A DNA stretch of 64,000 bases from an uncultured Lachnospiraceae bacterium (GCA_902493385.1 CABUPO010000010.1:13287-77286); one strand, 5' to 3'; counted from the stretch's first letter, positions 28,169 through 36,581 are shown. A program made the numbers and translations. Notes: generated from the sequence alone by a model not told the origin.

Positions 28169-29461
28169 TTATGCCTCCTTGCTCTTTATCACTTTTTTTG
28201 CACCTGCAAACATCTGTGTAAGGCTTCTTTTTGCCGGACATATATAAGTACAGCTTCCACATTCACAGCAATTCATGCCGCCCGCCCTCCTGAACGAATC
28301 CCACTCATAGCGGCAGGCATATTCAGCCAGAATCTGCGGCACAAGCTTTTCCGGACATACATCCCCGCATTTGCCGCACCTTATACATACTGATTCAGGC
28401 GCCATATATGCTTCACGTTCATCCATGCATATAATAGCTGATGTTGTCTTAGTAACCGGAACGTCATATGAATACACAGCTTTTCCCATCATAGGACCGC
28501 CTGCAATAATCTTTGCGATATTTTCTTTTTTAACACCCGCAGCCTGTATAACTGTACCTATATCCGTTCCCAAGCTTACAAGATAATTATGTGGTTTAGC
28601 CAAAGCTCCGCCCGTTACTGTTACAATTCTTTTGATTAACGGCTGCGCGTCGGCAACAGCCCTGCATATTTCCGTAACTGTAGCGACATTACATACAATA
28701 CAGCCTGCTTCCTTAGGAAGCTTTCCCATCGCAAGTCTTTTTTTTGTTACGGCATGTACAAGCAGTCTTTCCGCGCCTTTTGGATAGCCGCTTTTTATAA
28801 CCTTAACCGAAATATTATTATAAGCTCTTATTTTTTCTGAAATTAGTTTTGCGGCGTCAGGCTTATTATCTTCAATTACAATAACCGCACTGGCATTACA
28901 AAACAGTTTTAAAAGTATCTGTATACCGCATATTAATCTGTCAGCTTCAGATAACATCAGCCTGTGGTCAGCTGAAACATACGGTTCACATTCCGCTCCG
29001 TTTATAATGACATTCCTTATATTCTCCCTGTCCTTAGACAGCTTAATGTGTGTTGGAAATCCTGCTCCTCCCATTCCTACAATGCCCGCATTATATACGG
29101 CGTCTATTATTTCTTGTGGAGACATTCTATTATAATTTCTTTGTGTTTGATTACTTCTGAGCTGCAAAACCTGATTATATCTGCCGTCATTTTTTACAAT
29201 AATGGATTTCACGGTTTTTCCATCCGCAGTCATTACGGGTTTTATGTCAGAAACTATCCCTGAAACTGAAGCATGGACATTTGCCGATACAAAAGACGCA
29301 TTACCTTTTGCAAGTACCTGCCCGCAGGATACGCGCTCGCCAACACTAACCACAATTTCAGCATCTTTGCCTATATGCTGCCTGACAGGATAGGCAAGAT
29401 GCTCACCCGGCTTAACTATCTCAAGCTCAGGGCAGGTGTGACTGTCAAAACGATGCTTCAC
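28169..29461 (-). CDS. rnfC: Rnf complex NADH-binding subunit RnfC
   Basis: A 430-residue peripheral subunit that reduces NAD+. It contains the barrel/biotinyl-like N-terminal domain (VGERVSCGQVLAKG), a Complex I 51-kDa-like FMN/NADH domain with GMGGAGFPTHIKL (near residue 125), and a C-terminal ferredoxin domain with CIRCGKCGDVCPEKL and CCECGSCTYICPAKR. The start codon overlaps the spoIIID stop (ATGA), making rnfC translationally coupled to a sporulation regulator. Confidence 0.96.
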   Translation of the reverse strand: MKHRFDSHTCPELEIVKPGEHLAYPVRQHIGKDAEIVVSVGERVSCGQVLAKGNASFVSANVHASVSGIVSDIKPVMTADGKTVKSIIVKNDGRYNQVLQLRSNQTQRNYNRMSPQEIIDAVYNAGIVGMGGAGFPTHIKLSKDRENIRNVIINGAECEPYVSADHRLMLSEADRLICGIQILLKLFCNASAVIVIEDNKPDAAKLISEKIRAYNNISVKVIKSGYPKGAERLLVHAVTKKRLAMGKLPKEAGCIVCNVATVTEICRAVADAQPLIKRIVTVTGGALAKPHNYLVSLGTDIGTVIQAAGVKKENIAKIIAGGPMMGKAVYSYDVPVTKTTSAIICMDEREAYMAPESVCIRCGKCGDVCPEKLVPQILAEYACRYEWDSFRRAGGMNCCECGSCTYICPAKRSLTQMFAGAKKVIKSKEA

Positions 29462-29721
29462 GAAAAATGCGACCGCTCTCTGAGATATTTGTCTTTTGTA
29501 GCCATTCCGCCTCTGATGTGTCTCTCTGATTTGTTAATGTCAAGAACCTGTCTTGCCCTTGCAGCAAGCGCCGGATTAATCATAAGAAGACGTTCTGTTA
29601 CGTCTTTATGTACCGTTGATTTGGAAATTCCGAATTTTTTAGCAGTCTGCCTGACCGTTGCGTTGGATTCGATTATGTAGTTCGCAATAGCAATCGCCCG
29701 CTCTTCTATATACTCTTTCAC
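29458..29721 (-). CDS. spoIIID: Stage III sporulation transcriptional regulator SpoIIID
   Basis: An 87-residue DNA-binding protein nearly colinear with SpoIIID, the mother-cell regulator that acts with sigma-E and prepares the switch to sigma-K. The HTH is VRQTAKKFGISKSTVHKDVTERL (split by position: about 23-45), followed by the conserved basic region INPALAARARQVLDINK. The start is GTG with AAGGGG 7 nt upstream. A sigma-E-type promoter precedes it. It is the first gene of the rnf operon here; in many Firmicutes spoIIID is instead linked to mreB/mbl-type genes. Confidence 0.95.
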   Translation of the reverse strand: MKEYIEERAIAIANYIIESNATVRQTAKKFGISKSTVHKDVTERLLMINPALAARARQVLDINKSERHIRGGMATKDKYLRERSHFS

Positions 29722-29753
29722 TCAAAAACCCCTTGGTATCATACATTCTTTAC

Positions 29754-29782
29754 ATTGTATGATTAAGATGTATATAATATGC
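29754..29782 (-). promoter_or_regulatory. Predicted sigma-E (mother-cell) promoter of spoIIID-rnf
   Basis: On the minus strand GCATATT (29776-29782), a 14-bp spacer and CATACAAT (29754-29761) match the Bacillus sigma-E consensus (-35 KHATATT, -10 CATACAHT) at every position. Transcription would start near 29747, about 26 nt before the spoIIID GTG. Confidence 0.75.
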
Positions 29783-29846
29783 GGGCAAAAAGCCAATTAA
29801 CATTATGTATACGGAATTAATTCTTAGAATTTCCCGGGCATAAAAA

Positions 29847-29894
29847 TACACCGCCCGGCTCTCATGCTGTATATAAAAGCTGCCTTGCGGTGTA
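29847..29894 (-). terminator. Terminator after the small four-cysteine protein gene
   Basis: An 8-bp stem (TACACCGC / GCGGTGTA) with a 32-nt loop is followed on the minus strand by TTTTTATG. It separates the small gene from the spoIIID-rnf promoter. Confidence 0.55.
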
Positions 29895-29951
29895 CTTATT
29901 CATGAATTAAAAATCATACGCTCTGGATGCATTCCATCTGTGCTGTCATAA

Positions 29952-30323
29952 TTATGATTTGTCCGAACCATTCTGAGTCTGGCTGCCCCAATCTGTTAAT
30001 ATATCATTTGGCTTATATCCGTTCCACTCCCATGCTGGTTTTCTCTTGCCAGCGTCAACATCGTATGTCTCTGAATAGTTTGAATCAACATAATGTGAGT
30101 TCAGACCACATCCGTTGGCTGTGTTGGCAGGACATCCTATACATCCATACCAATCTTTATAAGTAACCTCATTCGACCATGTACCCTGACCCTGCCAGTT
30201 GCCATTCATGTACTTACTATCGCATTTCGGAGCACTGATGCCTGCCTTACTTCCGCTTGCCATATACACGCTTTCTGCAACATCTTCAACTTTAATCACC
30301 ATTGGTTTTTCATAATTCTTCAT
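29952..30323 (-). CDS. Small four-cysteine protein with leader-like N-terminus (possible RiPP precursor)
   Basis: A 123-residue protein of unrecognised family. The N-terminus (MKNYEKPMVIKVEDVAESVY, then MASGS) has the look of a leader ending near a Gly/Ala-Ser-Gly junction, and is not a classical Sec signal. The rest is rich in Trp, Tyr, Asn and Gly, with four cysteines at 34, 61, 64 and 72 (the last three in GCIGC and GCG), suited to metal binding, disulfides or thioether crosslinks. A GGGGAATG ribosome site and its own promoter with a 20-bp palindrome precede it. Nearby are a kinase/regulator pair and a PqqD-like protein, but no radical-SAM maturase in the window. The precursor role is a hypothesis. 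Confidence 0.6.
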   Translation of the reverse strand: MKNYEKPMVIKVEDVAESVYMASGSKAGISAPKCDSKYMNGNWQGQGTWSNEVTYKDWYGCIGCPANTANGCGLNSHYVDSNYSETYDVDAGKRKPAWEWNGYKPNDILTDWGSQTQNGSDKS

Positions 30324-30345
30324 ATGATTACATTCCCCTTTCTAA

Positions 30346-30393
30346 ATTATATCCTAAACCCTCAAATTCCGATATATGTTATTAATAACATAT
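30346..30393 (-). promoter_or_regulatory. Promoter of the small protein with a perfect 20-bp palindrome
   Basis: TATAAT (30346-30351) lies upstream of the gene. The perfect palindrome ATATGTTATTAATAACATAT (30374-30393) sits at about -35 to -45, where an activator or repressor dimer would bind. No good -35 hexamer is present, which suits an activated promoter. The adjacent response regulator is the obvious candidate. Confidence 0.55.
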
Positions 30394-30442
30394 TACATTG
30401 CCATAATAATCTTTTCAAGTTTTCTAACAAAATTGTTACCAT

Positions 30443-31243
30443 TTAATCTGAAGCTTCAGATATAACGCTTTGAATTGGAAGTGAAAACTTAAAGCAGCTT
30501 CCGCAGCCGGGTACGCTTTTGCACCATATTTTACCTCCATGCTGTTCTATTATTCCTTTCGCAATAGCAAGCCCAAGCCCGCAGCCTCCGTCATCAGGCG
30601 TACGTACCCGGCTGGCGCGAAAAGACCTGTCAAATATAAAAGGCATATCTTCCTCTGATATTCCTTCTCCGTTATCCTCTACATATATCCATACCTCTTT
30701 ATCCATTTTTTCAGCGCCAAAGACTATTCTTGCGCTTCCTTTGGAATACTTTAACGCGTTAGAAAACAGATTGTCTAATACTCTGTTCATTGCATTTGCA
30801 TCAATCTCGATATAATACGCAAAATTTTCAGGCACTTTATTACATAATTCACATTGCATATATTTGGGGTCGGCAGCACACGAATAATAATATTCTTCTA
30901 AAAACAATCCGCACTCTACATATTGTTTTTTCAAACTCAGGGATTTACTGTCGAGCTTTGTAAGCAGAAACAAATCGTCTAATATTGCTTTCTGCATATT
31001 AATTCTTCTTTCCATAAGGTTAAGAATATCTTCATACTGCTTTTTTTCAAGCTTACGCCCGGATTTTAACAATTCTACCGAACTGGCAAGCGCGGTCATT
31101 GACGACCTTAAATCATGAGAAAGATTAGCAAGAAGCTCCGTGCGGGCCTTTTCTTCAGCTGCAAGACGTAAATTTGCACAAAACAATTCCTGTTCAAGCT
31201 GTTTTTTTGAAACCTCAGGTTTATTATATCTTCTTTTCTGCAT
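30443..31243 (-). CDS. Soluble histidine kinase without a sensor domain
   Basis: A 266-residue kinase: HisKA with phospho-acceptor His43 (LLANLSHDLRSSM) and HATPase_c (N-box DNLFSNALKYS, DNGEGIS, GCGLGLAIAKG). There is no membrane segment and only about 38 residues before the dimerisation helix, so the input must come from a partner protein. The N-terminus MQKRRYNKPEV shares the YxKPxV pattern with the N-terminus of the small four-cysteine protein. It follows the response regulator gene by 15 bp. Confidence 0.9.
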   Translation of the reverse strand: MQKRRYNKPEVSKKQLEQELFCANLRLAAEEKARTELLANLSHDLRSSMTALASSVELLKSGRKLEKKQYEDILNLMERRINMQKAILDDLFLLTKLDSKSLSLKKQYVECGLFLEEYYYSCAADPKYMQCELCNKVPENFAYYIEIDANAMNRVLDNLFSNALKYSKGSARIVFGAEKMDKEVWIYVEDNGEGISEEDMPFIFDRSFRASRVRTPDDGGCGLGLAIAKGIIEQHGGKIWCKSVPGCGSCFKFSLPIQSVISEASD

Positions 31244-31258
31244 TAACTATCTACCACA

Positions 31259-31945
31259 TTATCCTTTAAAACGATAACCCTTTCCCCAAACAGTTTCAAT
31301 CATATTTTCCATTCCAACATAACTCTCAAGCTTTTTCCTCAGCCGGCTTACGCTGACCATCACATTTTTTCTGTCAGAATCCAGATAGGTTCCCATTATT
31401 TCCTTTCCTATCTGTTCAAATGTCACAACCTCGCCTTTATGCTTTGCCAGAAAAACAAGAACATCAAACTCACGATTTGACAATGCAATCTCTTCATTTC
31501 CGTAAGATGCCCTGTGTTCTATCAGCTCTATTTTTAACGGTGTAAATTCCAAAACTCCGGCTTTTTTCTCTATTTTTTTCTGTCTGCGTATGTTAATGCC
31601 GATTCTAAGAGACAGCTCCTTAAGGCTGCAGGGTTTTACAATATAGTCGTCCGCTCCGATAGAAAGCCCTCTTATACGGTCGGCTTCATCAGTTTTTCCT
31701 GTCAGATAAAGAATTGGTGCGGCCGTTATCCTGCGAATAACCGAAAATCCGTCAAATCCGTCTACATCAGGCATCATGACATCCATTACAATACAGTCGG
31801 GATTAACTCTTTTAATGCTTTCTGCAGCATCTTTTATACAGGCTGCTATATGTACCTCATATCCTTTTTCCTTAAGATATTCACTGTTAACATTTAACAC
31901 ATCATTATCATCGTCAATCAAAAGCACCCTATGCACATTATTCAC
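31259..31945 (-). CDS. OmpR/PhoB-family response regulator
   Basis: A 228-residue regulator with phospho-acceptor Asp55 (CIVMDVMMPDVDG), Lys in YIVKPCSL, and a C-terminal winged helix (about 130-226, with SNREFDVLVFLAKH and VWGKGYRF). It overlaps the PqqD-like gene by 4 bp and precedes the soluble kinase, so PqqD-like protein, regulator and kinase form one translational unit. Confidence 0.93.
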   Translation of the reverse strand: MNNVHRVLLIDDDNDVLNVNSEYLKEKGYEVHIAACIKDAAESIKRVNPDCIVMDVMMPDVDGFDGFSVIRRITAAPILYLTGKTDEADRIRGLSIGADDYIVKPCSLKELSLRIGINIRRQKKIEKKAGVLEFTPLKIELIEHRASYGNEEIALSNREFDVLVFLAKHKGEVVTFEQIGKEIMGTYLDSDRKNVMVSVSRLRKKLESYVGMENMIETVWGKGYRFKG

Positions 31946-32205
31946 TCCTCTAAGATACCTTTTTCACTTATGCTCTGCAAAAACTCTTCAATGTCTTCTG
32001 CTGCCTGTTCAGCTTTTACATCATATTCCGACTGCAGCATGTCAACCAGCATCTTAAGCGTAGTTCCTTTTTTTAATTGATTCCAAATAAATAAACCTGT
32101 TTCATTCAAAGAAAACAGCGGTTTTTTTGGCGCTGCTGTTTTGTCAATAACTATATTAATGCCCGCAAGCCTGAGTATTTCAAAATTCTCTCTTATTTTT
32201 ATCAA
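31942..32205 (-). CDS. PqqD-family protein (RiPP recognition element fold)
   Basis: An 87-residue PqqD-like protein with the family pattern of a short beta hairpin followed by LNETGLFIWNQLKKGTTLKMLVDML and a helical C-terminus. In characterised pathways PqqD binds the leader of a peptide substrate and delivers it to a maturation enzyme. PqqD-like proteins also occur in exopolysaccharide loci, without known function. Here it heads a PqqD-regulator-kinase unit between the Pel-like cluster and the small four-cysteine gene. No peptide-modifying enzyme is encoded in the window. Confidence 0.82.
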   Translation of the reverse strand: MIKIRENFEILRLAGINIVIDKTAAPKKPLFSLNETGLFIWNQLKKGTTLKMLVDMLQSEYDVKAEQAAEDIEEFLQSISEKGILEE

Positions 32206-32241
32206 TTACAATCCCCTCCTATGCGATATGCAGGCCTCTGT

Positions 32242-33012
32242 TTATGTACTGATTTCTTTCCGTACGCTGTCATTCCACTTTAAAACCTTAATATGAAATA
32301 CTGTTGCAATTATACTGAAAAACATACGTATCATATATACTATTGGCTTAAGCCCGGAATGCATGCTCTCACCTGTAGTTCTGATATGCATAACTGCCGG
32401 TACTTCTTTTACCCTGAAGCCCAGAAGAATCATCTGTATAATCATATTGGCGTCAGGATACCTGTCGTCAAAATGGCTGAACTTTGAATAAAATAATGCG
32501 GCGCGCCAGCTAAGGCCCTGAAGACCTGTCGTAGGGTCCATTACCGTCTGACCCGTTGCCGTCTTAATCATTCTGCGAAATAATTTGAAAGCAATATTTT
32601 TAGCCGTTGATACCGGAAAAGGCGTACTTCCATCTACGAATCTTGAACCCAGTACGATATCCGGAACATGCCCATCTGCATCAGGCGTTATAAGCGCCTT
32701 ATAAATAACCGGAATATTAGATACATCATGCTGTCCGTCTGCATCCATCTGAATAATATATTTATAGTGTCTTCTGATAGCATATTTATATCCCAGCCGC
32801 AGTCCTCCGCCATATCCAAGATTAAAAACATGTGTGACAAGAGCATGGTTATGCTTCTTTACTATCATGTTGGTTTTGTCCGATGAATAATCGTTCATTA
32901 CAAGAATATCTGCAATTTCTGCGATTTCGGGTTTCTCTAACTGTTCTAATACAGCTTCTATATTACCTTCTTCATTATATGCCGGAATTATAATCAAAAC
33001 ATTCTTTTTCAT
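32242..33012 (-). CDS. GT2 glycosyltransferase (DPM1/polyprenyl-phosphate type)
   Basis: A 256-residue GT-A enzyme with IIPAYNEEGNIEAVLEQL, the DILVMNDYSSDKT nucleotide site, and the acceptor-side IIQMDADGQHD. Family members load a sugar onto polyprenyl phosphate. Its start overlaps the stop of the DUF2304 gene (ATGA). DUF2304 membrane proteins often sit beside such transferases, so the two probably work together. Confidence 0.87.
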   Translation of the reverse strand: MKKNVLIIIPAYNEEGNIEAVLEQLEKPEIAEIADILVMNDYSSDKTNMIVKKHNHALVTHVFNLGYGGGLRLGYKYAIRRHYKYIIQMDADGQHDVSNIPVIYKALITPDADGHVPDIVLGSRFVDGSTPFPVSTAKNIAFKLFRRMIKTATGQTVMDPTTGLQGLSWRAALFYSKFSHFDDRYPDANMIIQMILLGFRVKEVPAVMHIRTTGESMHSGLKPIVYMIRMFFSIIATVFHIKVLKWNDSVRKEIST

Positions 33013-33395
33013 TTGTTATCCATTATATCCTTTCCTGTAACTGTATTTAGTGTTTTAAGGACCTTTTCTGCCTCACAGTTCAGCAGCGAAACCTGCATTG
33101 CAAGCTCCTGATTCTTAGCTACAAGATCAGAAACAACTAAGCTTACACTAAATAATATCCATATCAAAATTAATCCTAAAATAATAAAAATGATTTCCAC
33201 ATCTAACGGCAGGCATCTGCTCCAGCCGCTCAGCTTAGGAACCAAACCCAATAAAACGATTACAGTGAAAAATACAGCCCATATAAATGAAAATTTTTCA
33301 ATTAATCTCTTTTTACAGTAGAAAAGAAAATCAAACAACAGCATAATTATTCCTATTGCTGAAACAATTAATCTTAATACAAATGCACAATCCAT
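33009..33395 (-). CDS. DUF2304 membrane protein
   Basis: A 128-residue protein with three predicted membrane helices (about 4-24, 34-54, 68-92) and a short C-terminal coiled coil (DLVAKNQELAMQVSLLNCE), the layout of DUF2304. These proteins are typically partners of the adjacent polyprenyl-phosphate glycosyltransferases. Function is inferred from that association only. Confidence 0.8.
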   Translation of the reverse strand: MDCAFVLRLIVSAIGIIMLLFDFLFYCKKRLIEKFSFIWAVFFTVIVLLGLVPKLSGWSRCLPLDVEIIFIILGLILIWILFSVSLVVSDLVAKNQELAMQVSLLNCEAEKVLKTLNTVTGKDIMDNK

Positions 33396-33453
33396 GACGA
33401 GCCCCCATCTTCATATTAATTTATTAATACGATATCATATGAGAACTCATCTT

Positions 33454-34716
33454 TCAATATATTTTACCTAAAAACATCTTATCTCCAATACTGTTATTTG
33501 CGAATCTGATTGGCTCATTATCATATTTTGAAGACATACTAATGTATACACTATATCTTTCAGAAGGCACAATATATCCTGAAATATCTGTCTCAATACG
33601 TTTTTTCTGCCCACTCTTAATATTTCTCATATCATAATCAAATTTTAACCGTACAGTTTTACTTGTACCTGAGCAAAGCTCAAGCACACATTCCGCTTCC
33701 TTATACAAAGCTGCAAAACCGACATTCTCAATATCGGCAAATAATACGCGTTTTCTCGTAAGTCCGGCATTCCGTACAACAAATCTGTATCCAAGATGAG
33801 TTCCGATATAATCATATACCGAAAGACCGTTATAAGCGTCCCTGCCGGTGTATTTTTCTTTCCGCCATGCATTAAGCTGAACTGCATCGTAAGCGCTGTT
33901 CAGATAAGTAATGTGCATATCTTCAAAATCCTTAATTGCATCGCTTCCAGGTGTATTTTTCTCACCAAAAAGGACCTCTCCGCCATTAGGTACGCTGTGG
34001 ACGCTGCCGTACTGCCAGCGCAGCTCAATTCTTCTTATCTCTTCCTCTGCATAATCTGCATATACATTTTTATCATGGCCATACGTATTCATGTCGCTCT
34101 CTGAAGCCCCTATTGCGTCGTTAAAAAGCGCCAGCCTGCTTACAGGAATGATTCCCTTTAATATTCTATACTGATCAGGCCTGCGCACTGCAATGCAGCA
34201 TTTTCCATCTACAGCCTTGTACATGGTTTCTGCAAGCTCACGCAGAGCCGCATCATTTGTCAGATATTTTGAGGAATGCATCTCACCCCAGCTTCCTACA
34301 AATAATCCCTGCAGCGTAAGTATATATTCCGAATACTCCTGAAAAATTCTTCCAAAAAACTTCATATGTTCTCTTACAATATTAATATGTGCAGGTTCTT
34401 TATTCATTCCAAGCCCTGAATTATCATATGCCGCCCTTACTATCATATGCATTCCCCGGCTGACAAACACATTAAAAATTTCCCGAAGGCGCACAAGCAC
34501 TTCTTCGCCGGGAATTTCATTACGGTATTTTCCTATATTAATGAATAAAAACGCCAGCTTCTCATCATCAGCAATAACTGAATATAATTCATCTTTGTCA
34601 ACAGCATTCTGCGGATATATTGTATAAATATGATACCAGCCACAATCCGGATTATTTAGATACTGTGTGCATTCCCTGTAATCTTCATTAATAAATCTGT
34701 ATCTGTGTCCCAGCAT
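33454..34716 (-). CDS. DUF4874/DUF4832 protein (TIM-barrel glycosidase-like)
   Basis: A 420-residue protein. The N-terminal NPDCGWYHIYTI matches the NPxRGxY hallmark of DUF4874, and the barrel-like LFINIGKYRNEIP and VSRGMHMIVRAAYDNSG segments follow. The second half (FGEKNTPGSDAIKDFEDMHITYLNS, YRFVVRNAG) resembles DUF4832. The family is thought to be glycosidase-like, but no activity is established to my knowledge. There is no signal peptide, so it is cytoplasmic or exported non-classically. It lies in the Pel-like cluster and could be the cluster's glycan-trimming enzyme. Confidence 0.75.
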   Translation of the reverse strand: MLGHRYRFINEDYRECTQYLNNPDCGWYHIYTIYPQNAVDKDELYSVIADDEKLAFLFINIGKYRNEIPGEEVLVRLREIFNVFVSRGMHMIVRAAYDNSGLGMNKEPAHINIVREHMKFFGRIFQEYSEYILTLQGLFVGSWGEMHSSKYLTNDAALRELAETMYKAVDGKCCIAVRRPDQYRILKGIIPVSRLALFNDAIGASESDMNTYGHDKNVYADYAEEEIRRIELRWQYGSVHSVPNGGEVLFGEKNTPGSDAIKDFEDMHITYLNSAYDAVQLNAWRKEKYTGRDAYNGLSVYDYIGTHLGYRFVVRNAGLTRKRVLFADIENVGFAALYKEAECVLELCSGTSKTVRLKFDYDMRNIKSGQKKRIETDISGYIVPSERYSVYISMSSKYDNEPIRFANNSIGDKMFLGKIY

Positions 34717-34747
34717 ATTCCGCGTCCATCCTCTAATCTGTTTACTG

Positions 34748-35956
34748 TTAAGCTGTGCTCATCATATTTAAAAGCATTTCAATTTCCTTATCATTAACAA
34801 TATTCTTTAAGCCTGCCTGCTTTGCACAGCTTTCCATAAGCTCATTATTATCAAGAAACCTCTCAACAGCTTCACATACTGACTCCGGCGTAAGCTCGCA
34901 CAAAAGACCGTCCACACCGTTTATTATCTGCTCCTTGTTGCCGCTTCTGTCAGACGCTATTATCGGAAGTCCCAAAGTCTGCGCCTCCTGTATTGCTATA
35001 CTCTTACCTTCAAATCTTGTGGCATGAACATATATATCAGCCTGTGCATAATAAGGATACGGATTATCAACTGCTCCACACAGCACAAAATCACCGCAAA
35101 GGCCGAGCCCTTCAATCTGTTTTTCAAGCGCCTGCCTTTGGCTGCCCTCGCCAAGTACATACCATCTTACATTACGTCCCTTGTCCTTAAGAAGCTTCAT
35201 TGCAGCTATTGCTATTTCATAAGCTTTCTGATATGTAAGCCTTCCGACTGTAAGCAGTCTGATTCCGTTGTAATTATCGTCAAAGCCTCCCGGTTCTTTT
35301 GAATTACGGATAATGGCGTCCTGATTAATGATATTATGGAATACATAAGTCTTATCGGCACATTCCGGATAAACAGAAAGAAAATACCCCTTAATCTCAT
35401 CAGATACGGTAAAAATTCTGTCAAATGACACATAACAGTCCTTATCAAGCTGTCTCGTATAACCGGCGCTTCTGTAATCAATATGCACAAATGCGGCTTT
35501 TTTGTCTGCATTAACGTGTTCGGCAACATAATATGCTGAGCCTCCTTCAATGTACGCCACAGCCAAATCATACTTCTCGTCAAATATCTCCGCTCCGTCT
35601 GACAAAGCTCTCCACAAAAGCTTTTCTATTCTGACGTTTCTTTCTTTCACCATTCTTGCCAGATTAACAATTATATATCCGCACTTTTTAAAAAATCCCC
35701 CGTTATTTTTAAGTGAACCAAGCACCCTCTTTACCATGCTTCGCCTGCCGGCGCCGGACAGAACTGATTCCGTACAAAAATCCTTATTAAGAAGATTTAC
35801 ATAATCAGGGATTCTGTCATACAATTCTCCCTGCCCCATAAGCACGTACAAATCAATTTTATATTCTTTCGGGTCAAGCTTATTAAACAGAGAAAGCATC
35901 GCCGTCTCCGCACCGGCTCTTCCAAGAGTATTAATAACAAACAGCAATTTCTTCAT
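34748..35956 (-). CDS. GT4-family glycosyltransferase
   Basis: A 402-residue GT-B enzyme. The N-terminal domain starts KLLFVINTLGRAGAETAMLSL. The C-terminal domain has the donor-binding GRLTYQKAYEIAIAAMKLL, VLGEGSQRQALE and HATRFEGKSIAIQEAQTLGLP (the GT4 ExxxxxxE motif). The product is probably a modified exopolysaccharide, since the gene lies between the coiled-coil gene of the Pel-like cluster and the DUF4832 gene. Confidence 0.9.
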   Translation of the reverse strand: MKKLLFVINTLGRAGAETAMLSLFNKLDPKEYKIDLYVLMGQGELYDRIPDYVNLLNKDFCTESVLSGAGRRSMVKRVLGSLKNNGGFFKKCGYIIVNLARMVKERNVRIEKLLWRALSDGAEIFDEKYDLAVAYIEGGSAYYVAEHVNADKKAAFVHIDYRSAGYTRQLDKDCYVSFDRIFTVSDEIKGYFLSVYPECADKTYVFHNIINQDAIIRNSKEPGGFDDNYNGIRLLTVGRLTYQKAYEIAIAAMKLLKDKGRNVRWYVLGEGSQRQALEKQIEGLGLCGDFVLCGAVDNPYPYYAQADIYVHATRFEGKSIAIQEAQTLGLPIIASDRSGNKEQIINGVDGLLCELTPESVCEAVERFLDNNELMESCAKQAGLKNIVNDKEIEMLLNMMSTA

Positions 35957-35960
35957 ATCA

Positions 35961-36581
35961 TTATTCCTGCACTTTTATATTTCCCATAAACACTTCATTT
36001 ACCGGTTGTTCAAGAAGCTTTTGAATCCTGTCTTTTTCAGCCTTGGTCCTCGCAGTCTCCGTATATAATTTATCTGACATTTCATCCATTTCATCAAAGC
36101 TATCCATAATTTCAGCAACTGATTTACTGAAATTTTCCCTGGCCTTTTTTCTCATGAATGTATTTTTGTCCAGCATGGCTTCCATCTGCTTGTAAGCAGT
36201 TTCCCAGTTATTCACGAAATCATCAATAATCTCCGTCATATGCTCTTTAACAGAGGTCTTCATCTTCATAACGTCTCCGTAAGCCTCCTGATACATTGCG
36301 CCGATATCGTCCGCGCTATAACTCTGGCCTGTGCCCATTTGCTCCTTAAGTACATGAATCTCATTTCTTAGATTAATGGCTTCATTTTCTGCATCTTTAA
36401 GTCTGGCTTCAAGCTCATGTACTTCTGCCTCCCACTCTTCATCCGACTTCTCATTCCGTACATTATATAACTGGCTCTTAAGCTCCTCGACTTCTGACTG
36501 AAGTCTGGAATTCTTCTTAGCTATTGTTTCAAGCTCCTCATTAGTCTCTTTTTTACTGTAACCAAATAATGCCGTCTTCAT
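35961..36581 (-). CDS. Coiled-coil protein in the Pel-like cluster
   Basis: A 206-residue, highly charged and mostly helical protein. Residues about 15-85 form a long coiled coil (SEVEELKSQLYNVRNEKSDEE and onward), and 110-195 a second helical region. The start MKTALFGYSKKETNEEL resembles the membrane-targeting N-terminus of DivIVA/GpsB proteins (a GYxKxEVxxFL-like pattern). It lies 3 bp after pelG and 4 bp before the GT4. A scaffold or polar localiser for the synthesis complex is a hypothesis. Confidence 0.65.
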   Translation of the reverse strand: MKTALFGYSKKETNEELETIAKKNSRLQSEVEELKSQLYNVRNEKSDEEWEAEVHELEARLKDAENEAINLRNEIHVLKEQMGTGQSYSADDIGAMYQEAYGDVMKMKTSVKEHMTEIIDDFVNNWETAYKQMEAMLDKNTFMRKKARENFSKSVAEIMDSFDEMDEMSDKLYTETARTKAEKDRIQKLLEQPVNEVFMGNIKVQE

